Assembly (NCBI GenBank): GCA_013396635.1
Contig: WBMW01001305.1
Location: 1,228,201 to 1,292,200, forward strand
Origin: Penelope pileata
Lineage: Eukaryota; Chordata; Aves; Galliformes; Cracidae
Direction: 5' to 3'
DNA: 64,000 nt
Under the pieces are notes generated by a model that was not told the DNA's origin, did no database searches, and was given only the letters and a program-made list of their open reading frames with translations. The position numbers and the translations under genes are program-made. Below, in pieces: positions 23,118 through 35,100 of this stretch; positions within the stretch are counted from its first letter, which is position 1; each line of letters begins with the position of its first letter.

Positions 23118-25995
23118 CGGGGGTAATGCGGCAGGGAGGGAACGCGTGGTAGCAGCAGGGTCACTGACTGAAGGAAAATGAGGTCCAGGGGGAGGATAAT
23201 GTGAACTACAGGCTGACAGCAAGAAGTGGAAAACAATACGTTGTGAATGGGATAGAGAAGCTTAACGATATTATTTTAAGTAGCAAAAACAGCTCTGATA
23301 AATGTATTTATTACATATCTTTTATAAAATACTCTGTATAAAGAAACTGCAATGGGCTCTCTGGGATCATTTACTGTCTACTTAGAAGCAACTGCAGATA
23401 GTAATAAGATAGCACCAATTAGTTTAGCTGGATAAAGTTGTTTCCTTGGATACCATTCAAGCAACTTCGAGCATTGTTCATGCAATATAACTGGGAACAT
23501 GAGCTTCAGCATAACAAATGGGGAGTCCCAGATAATCATTTGTGAAGCGACTCTGGTGAGGAAAACCCCTGCCTCAAGACAGAGGTTGTGAGGTTTGTAA
23601 ATGCCTGCACACATCTCGCAGCAGGGCAGGGAGCCAGCCCAGAACCATGGCCTCAGTGAGCTGTGGGGAGGCTGCTGGAGGATGCTTCCATTTATTTCTT
23701 CTACTGCTTCTAGTTCCCATATGATGCCAGCCAATAGATTGCATAGACAGGGAGATGTTTACACAGAAAAGGTGGTGATTGCAATCCTGCCGTGAGTACC
23801 ATCCACTCCATCTCCTGTTGTGTGCCATGTAATGGAAACACTGGGGCTGCACTGAGCCTGCTACACCTATAGCTGAGGGCACAACTGAGTTATTAGCTTG
23901 AGATTCCTCAGTCAATTGAACATTCATTTAAAAATGCAATAGCTCATACTTCATGGAGAAGCAGTGAAATTAAATAGATGTTTTTATTTGTTTTATGTCT
24001 CAGAAAATTTCACGGTTGACTCCTCTTTCCCCATTCCATGTTTCCTTTTGCCTTAATTTGCATGATAGGCTGTTGATTTTTGTTTTGTTTTTATTTGCTT
24101 TGTTTTGAAGAAGATAGACTCTTCCTCTAAATTATGGGTCTTTGAGATAAAATATCTAATTATCTGAGGGCACTGTTATTAATAGGACTTGCACACAGTC
24201 ACACGCAGCTCCATTTTTGTCAGAACGTCCTCATTTTCACTTTGCAGCATCCCAGTTAGAGGTCAGCAACTGCTTGACTTTCAGAGCACTATGTTGGAAA
24301 AGAGAGCAAGAAGGAAACAATCAAACACATTCTTCCTCCAATAAATTCTCAGTAGTTTTGCTCCTGTTAGGACCATATCTCAAGCTGTAGGAGTCCAGTT
24401 TGAGTTGCTTTTGTCTTATTTCAGATTTGAAACAAACGAACACATTGCAAGACAAATCATGTGTTTTAAATAAGTCAAACAAAAAAGTTAGGGAAGAAAT
24501 CTCAATATACTCTCAATATGGAAGTAAAGACTGTATGCAACTGTTGCCAAACTCTAGCTTGAGCAAGCTGGAAAAATTCTCGCCAAAGCAAGAATTCTGT
24601 GTTTTCAAGTAAGGTGAAGCATGTATTTCCACTTTCCAAGAAGCCTTGTTTAAGGCTCATACCTGATCAAGCCTCAGTGACAACGATCCTGGATTCCAGC
24701 ACTATCATCTATGGGATAAAGAAGAGCCACTGTGTTAGTGTGGATAGCAGGGATAGGGTATGCAAGGACACGTGGCCCCAGGGCTAAACTAGCCCTATGC
24801 ACTGCTGGGCACGGTGCACATGCTTGCAGTGGGAGCTGTACATGTGGCACAGGATGTGAGCTGTCCTCAGCAGCCCCTGCACAATGCACACTTACAGGCA
24901 AAGTCTGTGAAAGGCTACAGCAGAAAAGAGGAAACAAAGTGCTCATCACGTTGACTGAGGCTAGCAGAAGAGGTAATAAGCTTAAATCTGAGGAAGGAAG
25001 ATATAAATTAGACTCTGCGGGAAAAAGAATCTCATGGTTTGAGTGAGTAAGCATTGGCATTGATTTTGTAGGCTTTGTTCTTAAAACCTACAACAGAGAT
25101 TTCACAACATCTCAGAAAACTTTTGCCAAAAATGACTCACTGCAGAGTAATGTGTTGACTGTTACCTTAAGATCACTTACCACTACAGATTTTAATAGTC
25201 TGTATATGCACAGTTCATTGATTTACTGGTTTAGTTCAACCATTTGACATCTTAGACCCAGTAATTAAATCAAAAGTCTTGTATCAGCCACTAGTGTGGT
25301 TGTATTGCAGAGTGCTTTGATGCATTTTTACTGATTGGTTGCTTCCATATTATTATTTAGCACAAGTTACCATGTAGCTTGACTCATAGAGAACACTTCA
25401 AGTGCAAGTACTGAACAATAATTAATGCTGTTAAAAATACATCACAGCAAAAGCAGAAACTGAGAGCACTGAGGGAAATATTTGGTACTTTTTCCCCCAA
25501 AAGGCTCTACAGTTAAAGATTTTTACAGTACCAGCTGTTCCCAAATCAACAAGGGCTTGTGGCCTTCTCGTTAGATCAATGCATTCCTATCAAGGATACA
25601 CTTTTTTGTGGAACATCCTAGCTGTTCAAGATTTTGAACCAGAGTAAATATTATCCCTTGCATTCCTTCTGTTGTTTGTCCTTTCATGTACCTGGCAGTG
25701 CAGAAAGGATGTGGATGGATGTGGGCAGTGACCACTGAGAGGGGCTTTTCACATGGGGGAATGGCTTGTTAGCAGAGCCAGAAGTCAGCTGGTATCAAAA
25801 GCCATCTTTATTTTATCTCCAGGGACAATGGGAACAACTGGCTAGCTCGTGTTGTGAAATGTGTCAGGAAAGCCATTGGGGCACAGTTTAAAGAAACTCA
25901 GTCCCACTTTCCTGCTACTGCTAAAGTAATGAAGACCCTGAGATGTTCCCACTACTTGTTTTGCAGCTGCTAGAAAGGTTTGTCACAAATACATT

Positions 25996-26045
25996 TCTTA
26001 GCCTCAGTCACAGGTCCATCTGACGGATAGGGAAATATAAACTGG
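25996..26045 (+). repeat. Possible MIR-like core fragment
   Basis: 'tttcttagcctcagtcacag' followed by 'gtccatctgacggatagg' resembles the MIR core that reads 'gagcctcagtttcc...tcatctgtaaaatgggg'. It is short and diverged, and I give it low weight. Confidence 0.3.
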
Positions 26046-29000
26046 GAAATAAATATTTATGATGTATAGTTGCTCACGTTTTTTTATTTATGGATTGTTC
26101 AGTGCAGATGCCTATCACAACAGTAAAACTGAGCTAGATTTCAGCAGTTATGATTCATCTGCCACGGAAGGCTTAAATCACCACTCTGTTAAATGGAATG
26201 GCTCTGAACTAAATTGTGAAGTCTTTATAAATGTCAGTCTTGCAAAGAAAAGAAATTTATGTTACACAGTTTCTGCATTGACCAAAAAGGCTATCTTGAA
26301 TGCAAGGGACCTAATAACTGTCTTCTGAATACTAGCAGCAAAACTGAGAACAACTGGCACTACAAGAGTAGCTACCAGAGCTGGCAGTGTTCCAAGAAGA
26401 CCACAAGATTCACCAGCCATCCCATCTGGCTACGTACTAGAGGATTTCCAAAAGTCACTTCTATTTAGAGAAATGCAGGATCTGCCATGGACAAAGTGAA
26501 AAGTTGTTGTGTTATGTAAGAAGAATTGATCAAGAGAGAGGTTTGTGACTGGCACTCGGAAGTTCCATATGAGTCTCTAGTCACTGGAAGGACTAGGTCC
26601 TTCATCAGCCTCTCAGGTGAAAGGATGACTACTTTGGATCTACTGACATAAGAAATGCAGTTTCTTAAGTTAGACACGGCAACATAGGAAAATGGTTGAA
26701 AATTGTTTCAAGGCTAACAAAATAAGCCTTCTCACTTTTAGTGTGCAGTGCCGGGGAAGCAAAACTTATTTTGTGTGAGACCCAAGCATCCATTATCAGC
26801 TTTTGCATGCTGAGAGGTCACTCCTCATCTACCCTAGCGTTTCTTACTGGTAGCTGTATCACAAGTCATGTTAGCCAGCAATCAGGCAACCACTGTGCTT
26901 GTTACTGCTCACACTCAGAAATGATCTTCCCCCAGAAAGTCCATAGTTCAGGTATATGACCAAAAAAAGAAAAAAAAAAAAAATCCTGTGGAGGGAAATG
27001 AATAGGACAAAATAACAGCGGATAATAGTAAGAGAAATAGCATTTCCTACTCTGTGAGCATGTAGCTGTTGTACTATGACTGCATCTCTCTTCCACAGAA
27101 AGATCAGTCTGTTTTTGCCCATCCAGCTTTTGAGGATAAGTGTTCTTCCTGTGGCTTCTAGAGTAATCAAATCTTCTCATATTTATTCCTTAGTTCATAT
27201 TGGTGCCTCTCACTCCTAGGTGTCATTTACTCTTGGACTTCTGTAATTGCTCAAGTTACCTTAATTTATGTTGGTCCTTTGCCTTGGTAGATGTTTTCTC
27301 TGACAAAACACCACATATTCACTTCTTTACAAAGCCCTCTCACTCAGCTTTCTAGCACCATACCTATAATTCTTTACTATTTTGTTGCTATTTATCTGTC
27401 ACATCATACCTCCCTGTGAATCTTCACCCCCTTGCCCCAAGATGTCTTCCCCACTGAAACTGTGAACCATTTCCACTATTTAACATTTTATTTGTTTTTC
27501 AGTTCTGAAGATGCTCTTTCATCTTTCAAGACTGCCACGAGGCTTCAAAATCAGCTTTACTTCAGTAATTGATTCTTCAAAGATCAGATCCTCTGCTGCT
27601 CGCTTGCTACCTTTCCAAACAGGCCTTTGTTAGAAAGTAGGGGCCATTGTTTATAGGTACCAGAGAGGAACAATTTTCCGTCAAGAGCTTTATAACCTTT
27701 AAAGCTGGATCTTTTACTAAGAAAAGTAGAGCTTCTGTGTTTTTATAACGCATATTTGATGAGTAGTTATGTGAGATGTGTTTCTTTGCATTGGACTGAC
27801 ATGAGACCTCTAACATCTCACCCAGGTGTGGTACCTATAATGGTACAACTAGTACGCTGTCTTCATAGACAGTAGTGCTATATTGTCACATTGCTCTTTC
27901 TGGTAGTGGTTGTTTGTTTATCTTCCTGTTGGAGCTGCTGTAGGAAAGCATGAAAGATACCAGTTACTCAAGGGGAAAAAAACTGCCTAATCAACCCTCC
28001 AGTTTCTGGCGCTTTCACTCCAACATGGAGTGCTTTTTGCTCTGATCATGAAAATGAGTGAGAATAGCTACAACATGTACAACAGATCACTCGGACAGAG
28101 GTTTAAAAATTAGGATTTTATGGACTTGTTATTTTTTTAATCAGTATTGATTTTACTGTTTTGATGCCCAGTTGACATAAAGAGGAAAAAGTTATTCTTG
28201 TTCTAAAGACTTTTTGAAAACTAAAAACTAGAACTTATGATAACTGTTTCTGTGGGTGGACCCCTGCCTGAATGCCTGAGAACCTCTGTGCCATGCAAAA
28301 GGTCAGTTCCTGAAGACTGTTTCTGTTTGAAGTGCCTTCAGGGTTGGTTAGAAATGAAACACTGAACCTGACAACACAGCTTAAGAGTTGTCCTTCTGCT
28401 GATTCTTTGGGAAATATTCTAATTAAGTTGTTGCTCGGGTTTTGGTCCAAGTAATGCTGTTTGGGCACATCTCTCACTGTGATAATTCGTATGCAACTTC
28501 AGTTTTCTTGAATTAATGAGGCCGAAATTACATCATTGTTCTTGAATATAAATACTTCCTAGGCTGCAAGGCTCTACCAGATTTTTATACCTTTAGCTGA
28601 TAACTAATGCTTATCTTGCTTATTTTGGCTTCAGAAGAAAATATATTGTCTTGACTGAGGGAGACTAGACTGTGCTGGTGCCTGTCTGGAAATTAGCTTT
28701 GGCTGCTATTTGCACACAGATGTTTGTCTAAGTGATAGGCTTGAAGGTCTGTCTTCTTCCTGACGGCCCCATAGGGACTTTTTTTTTGCAGAGGGGCTCA
28801 ACTAAGCCACTTCTGGCCTGTTTTCTTGCCATCCTGCAGCTCTGAACGCTGTCAGTGAGCCTTACAGGCAGCAGGGTTTCCCAAGAAGCAGGAGTTAATA
28901 TGGATGATCTCTCCACCCCCACTGTTCAGTAGAGGAGCCACGTTTTGTTCCCCATTCCCTGCAGTATGGCATACCCACCCCAGTGTGCACCCAGAAGTAG

Positions 29001-32000
29001 CTATGAATCTGGCTCACTGCCTTAAAAAGGTCACTTCAATCCTTTTCTGACAACAGAGGAGAGCCTGCTCAGCTTGTTGCCCACAGAAGTTTCTCTCTGA
29101 GTTTCTTGCTCCATAAGTGAGTCTCTCTAATGTGATGAATCACTGAAGGGGAAGAGGTGAATCTAAAATAGGGAAGTTTAGTGAACTATTATGTACTTCC
29201 CTTAATTAAAGGTTCAGAATGAGGCACATAGATGGAGAGAAGAGATAACAAAGTTCTCCATTTACCCACAGCTGGTTTTCCTTCCCCCTTTAATCTTGGC
29301 TTTAAATACGACTGGCAGAGTCACAGCCTGGAACTGCGAGCTTCCTGTGAGCTCCACAAGCCCATAAGAGCACCTGGTACCCACAGGAGGCTGGCACTTT
29401 ATTTATCTGCTTATATGGAGCTCTATTTCTGTTTTCTTCGAATTGCATACAATTGAATCTCAGGCCTTCCAGGATTCATATAAAAATGATAATCCAGCTG
29501 CAAGTTACAAAAGGGAAAATAGAAATTCTATTTAAAAAGAAAGAAAGAAAGAAAACCTTTATATGATTATCCTAAAGGAAGGACAGTGACTGTGTGATAT
29601 GAATAAAGATACAATGGCAAGAAAGATCTCTCACTCACGTGGCGAGAGGCCTCCAGGAGTGAGATCACCACTGGATTGATGCCCATTTGCCACTCCCACG
29701 GGGAGGAGTTGACCTGCACCGTCTGGCTGCAGCAAGGCCCTCATGTTTGCAATGGCCATAGAAAACATACAGTAGCTTTTCAGACCTACGCTGCTGCAGT
29801 GACAATTCTTGCAGTGTTCAAAAGACTGAATAAAGAGATGGGTGTGCATTGACACTCCTCATCTGAGCCTCTTGAAATTCTCATGTCTTCAGCTAAGCTT
29901 TTGCAGACCTGTTCCACTCCTCTGCTTGCTGTAAGTCGCAACTTTATATAGCTTCCCTGAAGGACAAACTGCAGTGAAATCAGTGATTTATTGCATTCAC
30001 AGGCAGCAGAGCCTCTTTTGGCAGTGACAGACTAGGCTAAGCAGAGTGCAGACATTGATATGGGTACTTCTCAGTCAAGAGGATCCTCCTGCCAAGTGCA
30101 GGTGAATGTGCAGATCAGGCTGCTTGCACAGAGTCAAATGAAGCCAGCCCTCACACTGATGCTCAGCATCAGGCAACAAAATACTCCCTTGCCTGGAAAT
30201 GCTCAGTAACAGTGTGGGGGGATCACACTCCGTGGGAACTGGAGACGTGCTGTGTTCCAGGTGCTCTACATGGAAGCACGGGGATCCCACAAATCCATGA
30301 TGGGTTTGTTGCTCAGAGAGGAGCTTGTGGGGTGTCCAGGAAATGCAGGGCAGCATCCTGCATGTGCACAGAATGCGTGAATTGCAGAAACCGCCAAGCC
30401 TGTGTAGGTCGTGTTTCCTTCAGATTAGTTACCCCACATAGCATCAGAGCAAAAAAGTGGCTCCAGCATTTCATCTGCCCCTCATGGTGCCTCCATTCCC
30501 TTAACAAAGCCAGCAGACTTCTCAGGTCTGCTGGAACCGGTGTTCCTAGCTCTGACAAATATGGTTCCTCCTGTGCTGTATGAAGGAAGTGGTCTCCTTG
30601 AGAAAGGTCAAATGCTGAGCAAAAAAATTAAACAATAAAACATTTGCTGTACAAGCAGGGGATACCAATTACAAGAGATGAAAGAAAAACGGGCTTCAGA
30701 GAAGAGACGCAGCAGTCATGGTCCTGGAGCCACCACCCACCACAGCCCTGCTGTTGGGCCCTCTGCTGTTTCATAGAAATGCAAAATATTATGGTTGCAA
30801 ACGTGTACCACATATAATGCTGTGGGAGAAAAGTTGGAATTTTGTTACGCTAGTTTTAGTGAAAAAAAATATCATATTAAAAGAAAGTTCTTGAGAGACG
30901 CTTTGCCTTGAAATGGTTTTACCTGAAAGCAAATATGAAAATAAAACTCACTGAGTTTTTGGATTTTATTGGTAAATGTTTATAGAAAATGTTGATCAAA
31001 ATAGAATATCGTTTTACTTGATGCTTCCCACTGAAATGCTTTCCAGTTTTCCATTGAATTATGTTTTCTGTTGAAAATGTTTGATAAATTGTAACCATCA
31101 GTATCTTTGCTTAAATGTAACATAAAAACCAATGAGATAATTAAGTAGAAAAGTGAATGTCAGTCTCTGGTATTTTATACTTAAGACACTTATTGCCTTG
31201 GAAGGTAATATGTATCCAATAGCATCCTGATTAAACCCTTCTGTCTTACAGGGAAAGCTACAGTGCTAAATTTTCAAAACTATCATAAATGTAATTACTT
31301 CCTGCTGAGGATCTAAATGTTTATTCATAGCATCATTACTCTCAGTAATTAAGTCTGTAATTTCCTTCAGACTCTGATTCATTCCTTCCTAAATCGTAAA
31401 AGCCAGGGCAAAGAAGTTACATTTGATTGGTCAAGATATAGAAATTTCACTAAGTTTGGTCCATGCCAGAACGTATATTAAACCTTCACTGTTTAAGTGA
31501 ATCAAAGCAACTTTTAAATCCTGCCAGAGGTGGTGGGGAGCAGTGAGGAAGGAGGCTGACTCAGCCAAAGGAGGGCTGTGTGTCCATTTTTTGGTCCACC
31601 TATCTGTCCTAGTGTTTTTTAATGCCCACTGACCAGCAAGGACAGGGTGCGCTGATGTGCCTCTCCTCCATCTTCTGCAGCAACTCATTTCCAGTCCAGC
31701 AGAGGAAGGTTTGTGGTGCTTCTGGCTGAGCACAGAGCTAGGTGCTAGCTGCCTTCCCTGCACAGTGCAGGGAACCATGCTTGCCTACGGAAATTTCAAC
31801 CATCATGACAATTTTATTTTTTTTCTGCCTCTTTCTGCCTGTAATATGATACAGGTAAGGGAATATTGTCATAAGATGGCAGATAATGTTTCTTAATGGT
31901 ACGCAAATGTAAGCTAGATTGATCCTTGATTTTAAAAGCAAAGGCTGAGTTAATGCTGTGCAATACTTGCTGGTTCACACAGCAAAACCATACCCTACTC

Positions 32001-32130
32001 ATTATGTATGGTGAATGTTAATAATGTATTTGCTTTTTTTTATTCAACTCAATTTGCTTCCAATTTTTCTCTTCCTTTAGATGATTCTTTTTTTTTCCTT
32101 TGGTTCTGTCAGGGAAGAAAAATCTTACTG
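26046..32130. other. Intergenic, no gene recognised
   Basis: No coding region or clear transposon was recognised. It contains a (GAAA)4 tract at 29539-29554, a weak minus-strand CTCF-like sequence at about 30756-30770 (GGGCCCTCTGCTGTT) and AT-rich filler. The open frames 26059-26328 plus and 30212-30583 plus have no recognisable domain. Confidence 0.6.
29539..29554. repeat. (GAAA)n microsatellite
   Basis: Four units of GAAA in an A-rich context. Simple repeat. Confidence 0.85.
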
Positions 32131-32195
32131 GTTGCTAAGTAACTGTAGCAGTACTGCTGCAGATGTGCAATGGGCGTATCTGTTACTATGGTGCT
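32131..32195 (+). promoter_or_regulatory. Pair of RFX X-box-like sites
   Basis: GTTGCTAAGTAAC (32131-32143) has the half sites GTTGCT and AGTAAC around a one-base spacer, differing at one base from the X-box GTNRCC-N-RGYAAC. GTTACTATGGTGCT (32182-32195) is a weaker second copy about 50 bases on. Two such motifs close together hint at an RFX-bound element, but no transcript is visible nearby. Confidence 0.25.
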
Positions 32196-35100
32196 CTTCA
32201 GTTTTTAAGTAAAAAATATTTTTTGGTAAAATGAATGTGATTTTGAAAATAATGATGGCCTGATAAAAAATGGCAGCTTCTTCCAGATGTTTCCAGCCAT
32301 GTATGCATTAGATCAGCTGACTGTAGAAAAAGTTTTTGGGGGATTGAATTAGTCTACAATGTTATCCTCCGAAGTTTTATGGGCAGGCATTGTAGGTGGC
32401 TAACAGGGCAAAATGAATTTCCATTGACTCATTCATATGAGTCCTTTTAGACAGCACATCTGTTGTTCAAGCATCACAATTGTCCTTTCTAAAATCATTT
32501 ATCTGAGTGCTGCACACTTCTTTGGGCTCCAGGATCAGGCAGATTCCCGTGTTCACAGCCATGACATCAGCCTTTGCACATGGGGTTTTCCAGCTGATCC
32601 GTGTTGGTGACAACAGCCACCTCTGTCATCATCTGCTCCTCTGTGTCAGAGCTCTGTGTTGATGGGTGTGGAGAATTATAGCTAAAATCCTATTGATCGT
32701 TCATTTGGGAGAAAAATACCAGTATGTATAAGTAATAGAAAATGATTGCTCTACTGATATATTTCATTTTAGCATTTACTAATTTTGGCATGTTTGACTT
32801 TGTACCTGCAGCAGGGTTTTAATGGAGCTTTTTTTTTTTTTTTTTAGCAATAATTATCTAGAGACTCTCCTTTTAGTGTGGGAAGAACAAAATAGTTGCA
32901 ATTGTTGGCATTATTCAAAATTAATACATGACATTTTAAAGATATGGACATTGCATTAATATTTGTTTGATTGTAGCTTGGTTAGGAAGTTTCCATTTAT
33001 TTAGTGGGATTTTTTTTTTTTTTTTTGTGTTCAGTTTAATCAAATGTGTCTGTTAAGTGTAGAATGTGGCATCTGGATTTTTTTAGCATATGCTTGCAGG
33101 AGATTGATTTTTTTGTCCATGTTTGCAGAGAGTGAAGGAGTTTGCCCATGTAATCTCCGAAAAGGTCAGATCTTGACTTAGTAAATGTATGATTCAGGAA
33201 CATAAAGCTTGTTCTTCAGGACATCACATTAATATTTATTGGGGTCTGGATACTACAAAGACCTTCTAATTAGCTACAGAGTCTTTTGTGTATTGGTTAA
33301 ACTGGCTTAAATCCAGTTTTGCTCGAGGGATTAAAATTGCTCCCATTATGATAAATCTGCTAAGCAGGGGACTCATAGTTCCATTAAATCCTATGGCTCA
33401 GATTAGTGCATAGGTACATCTTTCTGCCCCAAATAATAGCTAGTGGTAGTCGGCATTTTTAATAAACAGTGAAAAATATTTCCAAGGAATTATCCTCTAA
33501 TGCTGGCTGTGGAGTGACAACCAGGTGGCTTCCCCAATATATCAGTCCAAATGTTAATAGTGGAGAAAAATGCAGATGGCTGCCCTACTGAGACAACTAC
33601 AGAAAAAAAGCAATGCTGACACTAGAGCAGGGAGAAGGGTCTGCTGTCCAAGCAGAGGATGGCTAGGCACAGCTATCATTGCAGTGTTGCCTAGGTGAGG
33701 GTGGATTTGTCTATATATCATGCAAGACAGCACAGTACAAACTTCACCAGGCTGAACTGAGCCAGTAAATCTCCACGACTTGGTCTGGATGAGTTAGCTG
33801 TATTTGCGTAGCACTGTCTCCAATCAAATGTACCCTGCTTCTGGACTCAGTCCAGTTGTTTCTCAAATACCTCTGATTATAGAGCTACTGGGTAGGAAAA
33901 GATAAGATTAGACAAAGCAACTAATAATCTTACTGTTTTTGTGGAGAGGGAAAGAGACTGTACACAGTGTAACAGCTGAAAATGACCTGATAGAAAAATC
34001 TCTACAATGAGTAGGCTTAAGATAGGCTTGCATCTGAAATCTCACTGGTTGTGTTGTGGGAAGCAGCCACAGGGTAAAAATTGGATTGAAAAAATATGGA
34101 TGGGAAGAACCTGAAAAAGAATCATATAGCACAGAGGATCACTAAGCAGAATCACCAGAATTGCCCAGGTTTTTTTTTCAAAGAAATGTGGAGAACACTG
34201 TTCACAAGCATGCCACCAAAAGGTCCAAATCAGTAGGGGAATAAGAGATTTTTGCCAGCCCAGGATGCCCTGGGTGATCCTGCTGCTTGATATCAGGGCT
34301 GGTGAGGCAGGCCAAAGCAGGGAGGATGCTGAGAAGTGGCTCATGTCCTGCGGGAACGCTGAAGCAGGGGATGGAAAGTAAGCACATATATATGTCAGAG
34401 GAAATTGAAGACTGCACTCAGACTTGGCTTCGGCAGACCAGGGTAAATCTTAAAGGCACTTTCTGGACCAGGCAGAAAGAGATAGGTGCTAGCAGGACTT
34501 CCTTGACCTTCAGTCAACATAAACCTTCTTGTTCTCATAGAGTGCGTGGCATCTGATAACAGCAATTCAGCTGAAGAAGTTTGCACCTCTGCGAAGTATC
34601 GTCAGCACTGTGGTAAGTCTGGAGGTATAATAAGATTTTTAAAAATACTTTCATGTGGCTGTGGTGAATGCAACTCCTGTAATTTTTTTTTCTTTATGAC
34701 AGATATTATTCTAAAATAGAAAAATATTGCCTCATAAAACCTCATTTAAGCCCTATGGCCTGAATCTTTAGGATTCTCATCTGTAGGTGAATGGGAGAAT
34801 AATGAACAGGGAGCTAACCCATCTGCATAAACTATTTACCCAATGCTCCTGATGGAGTGAAACCACAGAGAATAAAGTACTCTCTGCTTTTAGTTATTGG
34901 CACACAAGGAAAAGTCAGTCATCAGAAAGCTTCATTTGCATTAACTCTCAGCTCAGCACTCCCCCATTGATAATTTTGAGCCACAGGAACAGGAAGCGGC
35001 TTAAAAACTGGTTTGGAGGTTTAGATATTGAAGCTGAACTTTAATGCAGAGTTCGGTTCAGAGTCCTTCTTCCGTGGCTCTTCAAAGTGAAGGTCCTTCC

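Larger units (their letters stand above)
19381..25990. other. Intergenic, no gene recognised
   Basis: No supportable coding region. It contains a small (AAAC)n tract (21107-21125), a CTCF-like motif (about 23103) within a locally GC-richer patch (22850-23230), and AT-rich filler. Open frames such as 20263-20559 plus and 23378-23734 minus show no recognisable domain. Confidence 0.6.

Noticed and set aside
30756..30770. GGGCCCTCTGCTGTT as a reverse CTCF site
   Set aside because: It lacks the conserved CC at the start of the core (AA instead), so it was left out of the motif features.
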